DNA of 64,000 nucleotides from Adineta steineri. Taxonomy: Eukaryota > Rotifera > Eurotatoria > Adinetida > Adinetidae. A program made the position numbers and the translations under genes. Position 1 is the first letter of the stretch, and the number at the start of each line of letters is the position of its first letter. The notes beneath the pieces are model-generated. The model was given only the letters and a program-made list of their open reading frames with translations, did not search any database and had not been told where the DNA came from. This document shows positions 11,356 through 22,708 of this stretch, in pieces. The stretch spans positions 21,500-85,499 of the forward strand of contig CAJNOI010000295.1 in assembly GCA_905250115.1 (NCBI GenBank), read 5' to 3'.

Positions 11356-12397
11356 GATTTATTTCTCCATCATACTCAACATACTTATTGACATTTCAGC
11401 AATCTATCAGAGAACATTATTCTATGATTAACTACTTAATAGTATGGAATGAATAGCTATGTTCGTTCGATACCAAAACCTTTTATAAAACATTTTCATT
11501 ATCAATCTTTTACTCAAACTCATTCATGCTTTTGCTTTCAGCTTCTTGTACTGTTTTTTTTTTTGTATGAATCAATGTACAGCAAACTGATCCTATGTTT
11601 TAACGAAAGGAGTAGTCTGGGGCATGAGTGAGGATGTGATTGAATGTGGGTATGAAGACCCACATCAGTATCTACACCCACAATCACAGTCACATTCAAC
11701 CTTCGCACGCTCAGCAGTAGTGGAAACTGATGAGAAGTACCAACTATTAACCAAGAAGTGATTAGTTTACTAGTTTGATCTCCTTTACAATTGCTTTTCA
11801 TTATATATCATTTATCACTAATAAATAAATTCTATTAAACACTTCATTTTGTATATATTGCTCATACAGAAAATAGTCTTAAGAGAGTCTCCTTAAGAAA
11901 GACACACTCACACCCATACCTTCAAGAATCAATGAAAAAAGAATTTTTTTAAAAATTATATCCAGTTGATACGTTAATGAAATACAATCTCAAATAGGAC
12001 TTGTTCATTCAATTAATTCGATTTTTACATATTATTCCAAAAAAAATGAATATAAGTAGTTTCTCATGAAAACTAAATACAATCGGTATTTATGATCAAT
12101 TTCATTTTAATATTGCTCTTAGTCTAAACAATATTAGTGAGATTTTATTCGAGTAATGTCGATCTTTAAAAACTATTATCAATCAAATGTTGTATTTAGT
12201 TCTTCTTGTCTTTACCTTTATGGTCTTATTTTTATTCGACAAGAGAAATCTCTAGATATTGAACAACAAGCATTGATGATGATCAAGAAGTGACTGATCA
12301 TGATGTTATTATTAAGATTTTGATGAATATTTCATACACCCACAATTTAATCATAGACAAAAGCTTTTACAACATCAAATAGAGTAGCTAAAAATAT
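11356..12397. other. Intergenic between convergent genes
   Basis: AT-rich with no exon. Contains a hairpin at 11617-11705 and a half copy of the same repeat at about 11900-11927 (CACACTCACACCCATACC). Confidence 0.5.
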
Positions 12398-14033
12398 CTA
12401 CGCTACGATGTTTGTGGTTCTTTGTTTCTGTAATATAAGGCCCGTAGCAGTGTTCGTTTGTTGACGCTGTGTTTTATTGAAACACTTCAAGAGGAGACGT
12501 TTGATTTCCTGACGAAATGGTTTAGATACGGCGACATACAAGTAGAAAGTAAGGCAATAATTTAGATAGAATAAGAAAATGAGTGAGATAAAAGACATGA
12601 AACCTTCGATTTGGATGCGATCTTGGCTCTTATTGGGCACATAATTTGCTAATACGGTGTATAGCTGATTGATTGGAAATAGAATGGTAAGAAAGAAGCC
12701 GACAAAAACTTCAGCTAACGAGGGAACATCCCCAACTGTCCCCCTCCGATTTCAATGAAACTTTGTCTGAAGATACGATATGATACCCTAATAAAAACCC
12801 TACAAGGATTTGAGTTGATATTCATTCCTTCAAAGGTTATGGTCATTTTACTAGATTTTCGACCTGGTCCCGGGTATAAATCGGGAAAACCTAACTAACG
12901 AGTTTCGACGTGAAATTTCGCCCATAGATAGATATAATGATCCTAAGAATGTCCTGAAAGTTTCAGCCAAAAAGAATCTTCCGTTATCGAGATATCGAAT
13001 TTTCAAGCGGACTCGGGTTTATGATCAATCTGCGGCAAGCGAATATATTTTAAAAATTCGATATCTCGATAACGGAAGATTCTTTTTGGCTGAAACTTTC
13101 AGGACATTCTTAGGATCATTATATCTATCTATGGGCGAAATTTCACGTCGAAACTCGTTAGTTAGGTTTTCCCGATTTATACCCGGGACCAGGTCGAAAA
13201 TCTAGTAAAATGACCATAACCTTTGAAGGAATGAATATCAACTCAAATCCTTGTAGGGTTTTTATTAGGGTATCATATCGTATCTTCAGACAAAGTTCCA
13301 TTGAAATCGGAGGGGGACAGTTGGGGATGTTCCCTCGTAAGACAAGTTTGACCAATTTCACATCTCGCTTGGATAAAACATGCTGTGGCACATTGTTAGT
13401 CCCAGCAATTGGATGAACACGAGAACGAACCGTTTTCAAGTTCTTCAAAATGAGAATGCCGAAAATAAGTGTGAGAATTGGTAGAATCAATCCAAAAACA
13501 CAGATTACATAGATACCAAAAAAGAGACCATACACTCCATAAGTACCACCACATCGATTGTTGTCGGTACTTAGAAAAAAGAGCATGTGCATTGACATGA
13601 GCATCCAAAAAATAGTAGCACCTCCGATCATCTTCAATGCTATTTTCGGTTTGCTAAATTCACGAACAGTGGATTTAGTTGAACTCAATGCAAAACGATC
13701 GATACATCCAAATAAAACCATAGTTTTGTAGAGAACCGACGTAACTTGTAGGATAAAACCTCGAATACGACAAAGGGCGACCGACTTGATGAATGGATCT
13801 GGTGGTTGATAGATAGCATATGTGTTACTGATGAGTGCCCAATTGATGCCTATGATACTGAAAACGGCGGCAGCAAGCAGATACAATGAACAAGAACTGC
13901 GTCGATTATGCTTTTGAGAGAAGACGGCAATGACAGCCAGATTACCGATGTTACCCAGTACCAATATGATAGGATATGTATAGCGAATAGTAACTTGTTG
14001 TACAGTAGCGAGAGAAGCAGCAACAGAAGACAT
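12398..14033 (-). CDS. Rhodopsin-family GPCR split by a MITE
   Basis: Minus-strand gene. ATG 14033 is preferred because MSSVAASLATVQQ leads directly into TM1 (ILVLGNIGNLAVIAVF, with the class A Asn); the frame is open further upstream but that part lacks receptor features. TM3 ends in GCIDRF, a DRY variant. TM4, TM5 and a basic third loop follow down to KLVKLVL at 13341. A 619-bp MITE interrupts here. After it the same frame resumes at 12715 with AEVFVGFFLTILFP (TM6), a loop, then TM7 with NYCLTFYLYV in place of NPxxY, a helix-8-like basic stretch and a tail to 12398. Ignoring the insert and one TAA copy gives 337 aa with seven helices and no other lesion. As assembled the receptor is truncated in TM6. 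The ligand is unknown; it resembles the large bdelloid set of peptide-receptor-like GPCRs. Confidence 0.8.
12719..13337. mobile_element. 619-bp palindromic MITE (TAA target duplication), copy A
   Basis: A near-perfect inverted repeat. The left arm begins CGAGGGAACATCCCCAACTG and the right arm ends with its complement. The arms are about 290 bp with very few mismatches (for example AATGAAAC against AATGGAAC), around a roughly 40-bp unpaired centre near 13010-13055. It is flanked by TAA at 12716-12718 and 13338-13340. A 3-bp TAA duplication and short MITE form suggest a PIF/Harbinger (Tourist-like) non-autonomous element. No transposase is encoded. The high arm identity suggests recent activity. 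Confidence 0.85.
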
Positions 14034-15121
14034 AATATAGAACAAATATGTGTTGTCGTCGATCGGAATCAGAAAGATATGAAATGAATGAATTAACGAA
14101 TCACTTAGTAAAGTAAGAAATGTGTTTTTGGGATAGATGATTCCTATAAACCTTGCAACGCTCGTTCTCAAACGTCGATATACTTTACCTTACGAGAACA
14201 TCTTTTTTTTTATTTTTTTTTTTGAAACTTCTGTAACGTTTGATTTCTTCATATGAAACTTCAATTTATTTTCAAACTAATTGTCGATACTCTTATGAAG
14301 TGTCACTCCAGATACTTCAAGTAATATGTACCAAACAGTCACAACATATATAGTAACCGAACCAGAAAAAAAACGTAAATGATGAGGACATTTCCTTGAA
14401 CAACATCAGAGAAGAGAAAGAAAAGATATAAGAATGGATGATACTGTAATATGAAGCTATAGAAGAGCTTCCAAAAAATTATATAAATAAATCAACAGGC
14501 GTTCGTCGGATATTTAAACAAAATGTTTAATTTAAAATTAATAAGCAAATAATTATCGTGCTGACCTCTATGATTTCTTCTTTTATTGTGCAAGAAAATA
14601 TTCGGTTTGTCTTTAGTTTCATTATCTAGAGAATGTAATCATATATATTCAATTTTTTCATGAATTTATTAGTTGTTAGTAAGAATTTTGAGTTTATAAT
14701 AAGTATAACAAAAATGAGTAGCGTCGCAATACGAATTCGAGTACAAATGAGACCTTTCAAAACCATACAAGTACTCAATTTACAAAAGCAACATATAAAC
14801 TTGAACTCAACTATAATTAATAATTTGAATATAGTTGGCATATGTCTAATAATGAAGTATAAGAGAAACTTTATCTTAATTATAATTTATAATTGGCAAA
14901 AACGCAGAGGATCATATGAATTTTAATACGTTTACATGTATGTGACGTAGCCTAATTTTTTTACTAAGAAAACTAAACCCTGTGTGTAACTATTTAATGA
15001 ATGACCAAAAGTAATTATTCAAATGCGATAAGTCTTTGATTCATCTAAAAAAATGTCAATAATTTATTTGTTCGAACATATTAAAAATCTTTGAATAGAA
15101 GAAGTATAAGAATATTTTGTT
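14034..15121. other. Intergenic, AT-rich
   Basis: 5' flank of the GPCR and 3' flank of the GH27 gene. No supported exon; the open frames at 14626-14926 lack motifs and overlap on both strands. Confidence 0.5.
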
Positions 15122-17069
15122 CTATTTCGTAGGAATAATATTTAGCATCATAGCTCCATGAGAAACTATATCTGGTGATGTATAATTGCCTGTAAATATC
15201 CCAAGATTTTGATGCGTCCATAAATCTCGAACAGTTGCTGAATTATTAACAGGAAAACCAATATCACTCCATTTTACAGTAATACGTTCATTGTTACTAT
15301 CACCTCGATTGAATAAAACGACAGCTTGTGAACCGTCTGAAAGTGGACCAGCCCATATTTCAAGTTCTAATGGAACTGTTAAACATTGATTACTCGATTC
15401 ACTTTTTATTGTTCCATCTGTTGAATTCCATACCCATTTTTGATTTTGTCGACCATTACATAAAAGTGCATACACATTTGGACCATACGAATTATGTACT
15501 TCCATACTAATCAATTAATTTTTGTGTGTATTTTAAAAAATATTATTTTCAACTTACCAATAACCAGTCATTTGTGAAACAATAGTCCGATTTGATGGAT
15601 TAACTATCCATTGTTGATTTTTACCTTGACATTGTGCTTGTGGATCACCAACTTGACAATCATTCAGTACAGCATATGTTTCTCTTCTTGTACTACATTG
15701 AGCAATTGATAAACATCGTCCATTAAATACTGATCGAAAGCTTCCATCTTGAGAATTATATACCCATTGACGACGTTTCGGATCAATAGTTGATAATGAA
15801 CAGTTAGCAACAATAACTTCACTTGAAGCATTTAATGATTGTGATGATGCAAAAGCTACTTTCTTCCCTTGAATACCTAATGGATCTTGATTAACAGCAA
15901 TAACTTCTGAATTAGACAAAATTGATAGACTTGTTGCACTTAGATTTCGAATATCACATCCAATAATTAAAGGTGCTTTAGTTATAGACCAAAGAGAAAA
16001 ATGTGTCCTATATTCAATATCAGTCATGCCACCATTACCAATTTGAAGCACTAAATATAAATTAAGAGAAATCGATCAGCAACATTAAAAAGAACTATTT
16101 ACTATCAGGATCACTCCAACCACCTGGTCCTGCTTGTTGAGTAAAATCATTATTCTAGAAAAAAAATGAAAATATATTACAATATAAAATCTATACCATA
16201 ATCTGACTTGATCAATATTCGCCATGATTGCAGGCCAATTATTTTGACTATCGTCTGCTGTTCGCCAACTATTTCCAACATCAGGTAACCAAAGATCATA
16301 TTTTGTAACACCACCTTTTGTTACAATAGACATAAGACACTTTACTAAAGAATATTAATATAGTTTGTATTCATACCACATAAAGAATAGAAAATTGGTC
16401 TTCCAGTAGCATTTAATGCATCACGCATAATTGCATATTCTACTGCTGGAGGAGTTCCATTTGTAAAACAACTATCAAGCTTTAAATAGTCTACACCCCA
16501 AAGAGCATACGTATTAGCATCTATTGTTTCATAGCCCAATGAACCAGGTCTACCATCACAAGTCATATTTCCTCTATCTAATATTTAGATAAATAGATAA
16601 ACAAGAAAATTTTAGTTTATATACCTGAATAGATGCCAAACTTGAGTTTTCTTGAATGAACATAATCAACAAGAGCTGGAATACCAGTTGGAAAAGTTTC
16701 TGGATCAGAATGAATAATTCCTTCGGCATCTCGGCTTCCTTGCCAACAACCGTCCAAATTCACTATTAAAGATATTAAGAAAATAATTTGAATACAAAAA
16801 CAAAACAAACCATATTGATATCCAGCTGCAGCAAGACCTGTAGCTATGAGAGCATCTGCTGTTTGTCGAACTACAGTTTCATTGACACCACAGCGAAAAC
16901 CATACCAACTATTCCATCCTTCAATAATAAATAAAATATCGACATTATTTATAATCGTCTATTTCAATTAAAATATCATACCCACTTGCGGTGTTCTACC
17001 AAGTCCATTGTTCAATTCATCAGAAAATCCGATGAAAAATAACAAGTAAAAAAATATCGAAACTATCAT
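15122..17069 (-). CDS. GH27 alpha-galactosidase with nested R-type lectin domain
   Basis: Eight exons on the minus strand: 17069-16982, 16918-16811, 16762-16625, 16577-16377, 16314-16208, 16154-16103, 16050-15558 and 15506-15122, giving 523 aa in one frame. The signal peptide is about residues 1-18. The GH27 barrel follows: [39 protein letters not shown] (nucleophile Asp about 146), NSWRTADDS (acid/base Asp about 199), DPDMLQIGNGG, and [16 protein letters not shown] as VNQDPLG. Between the barrel and the C-terminal beta domain ([20 protein letters not shown]) lies a ricin-B type stretch of about 120 residues with [14 protein letters not shown] and [10 protein letters not shown] motifs. It should be a secreted enzyme hydrolysing terminal alpha-galactosides. 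The exon 5 acceptor is chosen for protein fit; an upstream AG near 16349 is an alternative. Confidence 0.88.
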
Positions 17070-17216
17070 TGTCTCACGAAATTACAATGTATAAAGAAAA
17101 TAATTTCACAAAAAGATGTTATCTTTTTTTTTTGTTCTTTTTGTTTTGATAAAACAGAATACAGCCCAGATCATTATCTTTCGTTAGACATGTGTTGTCA
17201 TATAAATGCATCAATT

Positions 17217-18262
17217 TCAATGGTAGATTTTTTCTCTACTCTCATTTTTAAATCGAGAACGTACAAGTCGATAGATCATTTCAACAATTTCCATTAACGA
17301 AAGAAAATTAATCCGAATCCAGAGTCCTGTATTTCCGCCAATGTTCGAAATAACATCAACTACAGTAATCGTTGCTTGTTGTGAATAAATTTCTGTTCGT
17401 GTTGTTTCATAGGCAACTTCTAAAGAAATAAAACTAGATTGAATATCATTCATTAAGAATTCAGGTGGTGCTAAGAGTGATGTTGATTTAATTATGAAAT
17501 CAGAAAATATACATTCTTGTGTACAATCAGGACAATAAGTAGTCCAAATACTGTTTGTATTCATAATTTCTGTTGCTGCTTCAACATAACATGGATTTTT
17601 AAAGTCACAAAGTAGGATATGAATTGATGTGCATAAAGACGTAAGTCAAGTAAACCATTGACTCCATTATCAGAATTATATTTTAAACCAGCAATACCAA
17701 TATTTCTCAATAGAGCATTGAATGTATAACAAAGACCGTAGACTGGTGATAAAAACCAAGTGAAATTAGCTGTTGTACATGTTATTCTATTGTAAACACA
17801 AGACATTATCATTGAATCAAGTGAATAAAAAAAATCATTTAAAGATTCATTTCGATTTATTTTATAAAGTAAAAAATCATGAATATATGAAGATAATTCC
17901 ATTGTAAAAGAATTTGTATTTGTTAAATTAAGCATATTTGTATAATTTAAAAAAGGAATAATAAATCGATCATATCGTATTGGAGAATAATTACAAATAG
18001 TAACTGTTGGAAAAGCTTGAGGCTATTCAGTAACAAACGATACAGATGTTAGCGTTGGATATTGAAAATATGATGATATAATCTAAAATAAACGATTCTG
18101 AATACCATGACTACGAACAATACTTGGTATACCATGTGCTGATGTATTTAAACTGAATTCTTTAAGAATTGATACACTTCGTTGATGTTTTGATTTGGAT
18201 TTCAATGCGTCACGATTTATTGGAAAAATAGTTGCTAGATGATCGATCGTTTCCTTGGTCAT
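17217..18262 (-). pseudogene. ENaC/degenerin (ASC) channel pseudogene
   Basis: Read from ATG 18262 on the minus strand, the segments line up with the amiloride-sensitive channel family: a cytosolic N-terminus with FSLNTSAHGIPSIVRS, then a stop where TM1 should begin (most of TM1 is missing), YFQYPTLTSVSFVTE, a stop in place of Trp (TAG), PQAFPTVTICNYSPIRYDRF, GLCYTFN and LDLRLYAH. A frame change near 17610 leads to CYVEAATEI, CPDCTQEC and the TM2-proximal ISNIGGNTGLWIRINFLSL. The middle of the extracellular domain is also too short. Two nonsense codons, a TM1 deletion and a frameshift make this a dead copy. It lies immediately upstream of the alpha-galactosidase gene on the same strand. Confidence 0.82.
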
Positions 18263-18667
18263 ATTTCAACTGTTATATACAATGTAGATAATTAAATTCT
18301 AGATGAGTAGTGTATGTTTTTTTATTTATTTCTAATCATCAAGCTGAAAATTGTCATGGGAATGAACGCTTTCATTCTTGATTAAGTAATAAATATAATG
18401 GAAAAAGAAAGAAAAGAAAAAGAACGGCTACAACAGACGATTGAAATAATTTCTCTTTTAACTGACTCATGTTATTATTGATGATATTAATACAAACTTT
18501 GAAGAAGACCTTTGTCATTTACTTAAAATTTTAGTAAACGGTTAGGAGATAAAGTATGTAAATGATTTAATCTTCCATTAAGAATGGATGTAAATCAAAA
18601 AGGGAGAAGACCGATATTTTATTGAAATTTAGAAAAATGATGTAATTATTGTATGCAAAATAGATTA

Positions 18668-19114
18668 TTAACTCATCACAGTCAAACATCGTTTCCATGG
18701 CTGTTTGATCTCTAGAATTCCACCGCTTATATTTCTCCAAATCCAATGTTGATTGTTTGTATTAGTACATGGTCTTAACTCGACAGAGTATGTTAGAAAC
18801 GTCTTTGGATATACACCGAGACACTTTTCGTTGAGAGCAGTGATTTTTCCATCTTGAGGATTCAAGCTCCATACTTGATAGAAATTTAGACCAGTCTCAC
18901 ATTCAGTGAGTGAAATAAAGGATGATTGATTCGGATGAGTCGTAAGACATAGTTGTTTATGCACAGGGCGAATCGTATGATCGTCTCGGATGTATTGCCA
19001 ATATTGAGTATCTGGTAAATTATGTAATTGGCAGAATCGAACGTTGACGTTCAAAGTTTCTCCAAGGCTATTCGAGAACAGGCATAGTAAAAAAAGTATA
19101 AATAATCTCCACAT
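18668..19114 (-). CDS. Small secreted R-type (ricin B) lectin
   Basis: A single-exon ORF of 148 aa with a clear signal peptide (MWRLFILFLLCLFSNSLG). The mature part has QxW-type repeats typical of beta-trefoil lectins: CLTTHPNQ...C, YQVWSLNPQDGKITALNEKCLGVYP and NQHWIWRNISGGILEI...CLTVMS. One short lectin domain is enough to fill the protein, so it is slightly short for a full three-lobed trefoil. Likely extracellular sugar binding. It shares its fold with the lectin insert of the neighbouring alpha-galactosidase on the same strand, perhaps reflecting a shared sugar-processing theme (inference). Start chosen because the signal peptide follows directly. Confidence 0.75.
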   Translation of the reverse strand: MWRLFILFLLCLFSNSLGETLNVNVRFCQLHNLPDTQYWQYIRDDHTIRPVHKQLCLTTHPNQSSFISLTECETGLNFYQVWSLNPQDGKITALNEKCLGVYPKTFLTYSVELRPCTNTNNQHWIWRNISGGILEIKQPWKRCLTVMS

Positions 19115-19832
19115 GTTGTTGCACTACACTGAAAGAAATATTCTGTTGAAAATGGTTTGTTTTTATATGAGATAGAATGAGTCATATTTCTTATCTGTAA
19201 AGCATGTTCTTGTTATTTATTTATTCTCGAACCATCCAAGATAATGCCTATTATTTGAATCGATAGTTTAGTCCAACAGTCTTATTGAAAATCTTTTCAT
19301 TTTCATGTAATTTTTTTTACGTTTCTCTATACAATTAATGATAATCAATCAAGCGTTACTATATAACGTCATTGCATTTTTTCACATGTTTTCGATATAT
19401 GATTACATGACGGTATATTATCGCATACGTTGATGTTACTTCCTTTACAAAAATGCTTCATCGGTTTTGTTTTTTTTGGTTTTTTCCCTTATAGTTACAC
19501 ACATTACAGTCTTGTATATATTGCACATCGAATATTGATCAGTTGTATATTTAAGAATCAAATGATAATTTGATATGTGAAACAAAATTTGTTCTTCTAC
19601 GAATCATGATTATTTTGCTAAGAAAAGTAGGTGAACTAATACATTTAATTGAGCTTTTGTTTATCAGTATTTGATTATGAACTATGTAATGATAAGAGAC
19701 GACACATTCCAAGCGATTAAATGCTCAAAAACTATATATAAAAACTAAAATATTCAATTAGTTTAAAATTAGTATTTTTTTTTGTAGATATTTATATTTT
19801 TTTAACTTGGTATATTATTTCACACATACAAG
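19115..19832. other. Divergent intergenic promoter region
   Basis: AT-rich spacer between a minus-strand lectin gene and a plus-strand gene; no exon seen. Presumably carries both promoters. Confidence 0.5.
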
Positions 19833-20590
19833 ATGTCACAACGTCATTATTCAAGCAGTTCAGCACCAACAATGCCGGCGTATACTGGAAGTCAACCAAC
19901 TATAACTGGTACTATAAATCGTAAGTTGATTTTACATTAATTCTAACATAGTCTTTAATAGATACTTAATTCCAGTTTTGAGCAAAAATATGTAACTGTA
20001 ATATATTGAAAATTAACATCATAACTTTAGGATAATTATACAATCAAATTCATGAGGAATGTTTCAACTTGACTTTCACCGAATCGATCTGTTTTAATAA
20101 GATACGATTAATACTGTCTACAAACACCAGAAACAGAATATACTTGTTTCGACAGCAGAGATACGTGAGCCATTTGTAATTAGTTTTATTTATATCTTCT
20201 AGCTCAAAGTGCCACTACTCATTTGACTGGTAATACAAACTCAACATCTAGCCAATTGAGTCAACCATATTATGACAATGCTCGTTATGTAACCCATGGT
20301 TCTACATATAATAACAACACTGGTTCTGCAACTACTGGTTACGGAGCTACTGGTTCTGCAACTACTGGTTATGGAGCTACTGGCTCTGCAACTACTGGTT
20401 ANNNNNNNNNNCAACTACTGGTTATGGAGCTACTGGCTCTGCAACTACTGGTTATGGAACCACTGGTTATGGAGCTACTGGTTACGGAACCACTGGTTAC
20501 GGAACTACTGGTTATGGAACTACTGGTTATGGAACTACTGGTCATGGAACTACTGGTTCTACATATAATTACCATCATAGACGTCACTGA
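19833..20590 (+). CDS. Gly/Thr/Tyr hexapeptide-repeat protein (gap inside)
   Basis: Exon 1 (19833-19920; MSQRHYSSSSAPTMPAYTG) joins in phase 1 through a GTAAGT...CTAG intron to exon 2 (20203-20590). Exon 2 encodes a Ser/Asn/Thr-rich lead, then tandem repeats based on TTGYGA and TTGSAT, ending STYNYHHRRH and TGA at 20588-20590. A 10-N gap at 20402-20411 breaks the frame only because its length is arbitrary; the repeat resumes in register after it. There is no signal peptide, helix or known domain. The composition (Gly, Tyr, Thr, Ser, Asn) resembles intrinsically disordered or prion-like sequences; the function is unknown. True length is uncertain because the gap lies in a tandem repeat. Confidence 0.7.
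20402..20411. other. Assembly gap (10 N)
   Basis: Ten N inside the ACTACTGGTTATGGAGCT-type tandem repeat, probably a collapsed repeat. Confidence 0.95.
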
Positions 20591-21076
20591 AGTTAATGTC
20601 GTCAAGGAATAATAAACACGAATTTAGAATATATCCTTTTATCTTTTCATTTATTGATCATAATAATAAAAATAGTGGCTAATACTAATAGCGTCAAGTA
20701 ATATTTGAGAGGATGAATGTGGATGTAGGCAGATGTTTGTTGTTCTTATCGCACTCACACTCATACCCATACCCTCGCTGTTTTCAAAGAGGATTATACA
20801 ATAATTTTCTTGTGCGAAAAAACTCGTAAATTTTACGGAAGAACTACTATTTTGCTAAACGATGGACACAAGGATAAATGTAATTGCTGACAAAACTTTA
20901 ATAAGATTAATTTACCTAAAATAACAGTTTTCGGAAACATGAAATGAAGTATGGATTTATCCAAAATTGATTGGATCAATTAAATATTAGTGCCATCTAT
21001 AGTAAACGAATTATTTGTAATTAGAAACGAACAAAATTTTGAATATTTTTCTCCTTTGTATACATTTAAAACAAAA
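20591..21076. other. Intergenic with hairpin 20704-20778
   Basis: Contains a telomere-like hairpin (GAGAGGATGAATGTGGATG against CACTCATACCCATACCCTCG) and the AT-rich promoter of the F-box gene. Confidence 0.5.
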
Positions 21077-22708
21077 ATGAAATTTGATCAATTACCAAAT
21101 GAAATATTAATTGAATGTTTTGAATATCTTAATACATTTGATATATTTTATTCATTTTATCGATTAAATTATCGATTTAATAAACTTATTCGAAATATTT
21201 TATTAAACTTAAATTTGCCAGAAAAAAATCAAAGTTTATTTCGAGAATTATTCTATAAATTAACAATTAATTCACAACTTCGAAATCAAATTATTTCATT
21301 AAAAATATCAAAAACATGGAAACAATTGAGTTCATTTTTTTCATCTTTTTCATTAACCGATTTCTCTCAATTACAACTGCTAACATTAATTGATCTTGAT
21401 GATAGAAATAGTGAAGAAAACAAATCGATATTATTATCATTATCAAATTTTTATAATGGTTATCCAAATGATCTAAATTATGAAACTTGTGAAATATTAT
21501 CGAATTTATTTTTACCGAAAATTCAAATGAAATTCTTTACTAATCGGAAAATAATATTTATTACATCATTAACAATTAAAATTTGTTTTTTCGATCATAT
21601 ATGCCAATTATTTAAATATGCACCCATGCTTAACTATTTACATGTTAATGGTTTCCATTCTCCTTTGGATGGAATAAATGAAATAAATCATATATCAACA
21701 TGTGCTTTTTATTTAAAACAATTTATTGTTGATTATTCAGAAGAAGTTGATTTTGAAATATTTGAATTCTTATTAAAACAAACACCAAACTTAGAAATAT
21801 TAACAACAAAACATAGTGATGGAATAGATATGACCGATGACAAAGGTTGGCAAAATTTAATTCAATCATCATTACATCATTTAAAGATATTCAAATTTGA
21901 ATTTATTGTTTCGACTAAACAGAATATTAGTTTAGATAAATTTCAAAATGATTTTTGGTCTAAAGATCACCATTGGGATATTATTTGTGTAGTTAACCCA
22001 ATCAATACAAGGTTTTTTACTATACCATATCAAAATAATAAATTTGAATTAAATTTAAAAACAAAAATATTTGGTATTACATTAATCAATAAATCAAAAG
22101 TATTTCGATATGTTACAGAGTTATATATTGATTTTTTAAATGAAAATTTTCATGATTATTATTTTGAAAATGTTGAATCATTAAAAATATATCAAACATC
22201 AGATTATATAGAAAAATTTTACATCAATCAAAAACAAAAGGAGAATTTTTTTGAATCACTTCCAGTTATCATAAATTTATCTAATCTTAAACATTTAGAT
22301 ATTACACGTATCGAAAATATAATATCATCAACTGATTTATTAAATATATTGAAAAAAGCACGAAAATTATCATCATTAGAAATTAACACATCTGTTTTAA
22401 TGTCACTACTTATTAATGATGAATTATGTCAATATTTAAATGAAATGATTAAAATATTAATTATTGATCAACATTATGATGATCAATTTAATGAATTTAA
22501 TGACTTGAATAAGTTTTGTCAGGTATTTTCGAATATCGAACAACTTCAATGTGCTATTGGTCACACTTCTACTTTTCTCTACATTATAAATCATATGACA
22601 AAATTAAACGATCTCAGAATTAGATTATTCGATGATTTTAATCAAAATTCATTGATGTCGTTGAAAACGATGGCATTAAACTTAAATATAAACTGTACTT
22701 TTGTATAA
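21077..22708 (+). CDS. F-box protein with LRR-like C-terminal region
   Basis: A single uninterrupted ORF. ATG 21077 is preferred over upstream in-frame codons because MKFDQLPNEILIECFEYL puts the F-box at the extreme N-terminus, as in other bdelloid F-box proteins. The F-box (about residues 2-45) should bind Skp1 of an SCF ubiquitin ligase. The remaining 500 residues are Leu/Ile/Asn-rich with leucine-rich-repeat-like periodicity (LNYLHVNG, LEILTTKHSDG, LKHLDITRIE, LSSLEINTS), a probable substrate-recognition solenoid. Total 543 aa, intact. The substrate is unknown. Codon use is strongly AT-biased. Confidence 0.78.
   Translation: MKFDQLPNEILIECFEYLNTFDIFYSFYRLNYRFNKLIRNILLNLNLPEKNQSLFRELFYKLTINSQLRNQIISLKISKTWKQLSSFFSSFSLTDFSQLQLLTLIDLDDRNSEENKSILLSLSNFYNGYPNDLNYETCEILSNLFLPKIQMKFFTNRKIIFITSLTIKICFFDHICQLFKYAPMLNYLHVNGFHSPLDGINEINHISTCAFYLKQFIVDYSEEVDFEIFEFLLKQTPNLEILTTKHSDGIDMTDDKGWQNLIQSSLHHLKIFKFEFIVSTKQNISLDKFQNDFWSKDHHWDIICVVNPINTRFFTIPYQNNKFELNLKTKIFGITLINKSKVFRYVTELYIDFLNENFHDYYFENVESLKIYQTSDYIEKFYINQKQKENFFESLPVIINLSNLKHLDITRIENIISSTDLLNILKKARKLSSLEINTSVLMSLLINDELCQYLNEMIKILIIDQHYDDQFNEFNDLNKFCQVFSNIEQLQCAIGHTSTFLYIINHMTKLNDLRIRLFDDFNQNSLMSLKTMALNLNINCTFV

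Noticed and set aside
12716..13340. MITE as an introner-type intron
   Set aside because: No GT-AG boundaries exist that remove exactly the element plus one TAA and keep the frame in the GPCR; the same holds for the PSME4 copy.
13210..13416. Small ORF in the MITE and GPCR edge
   Set aside because: Crosses the transposon boundary and is antisense to the receptor; no motif.
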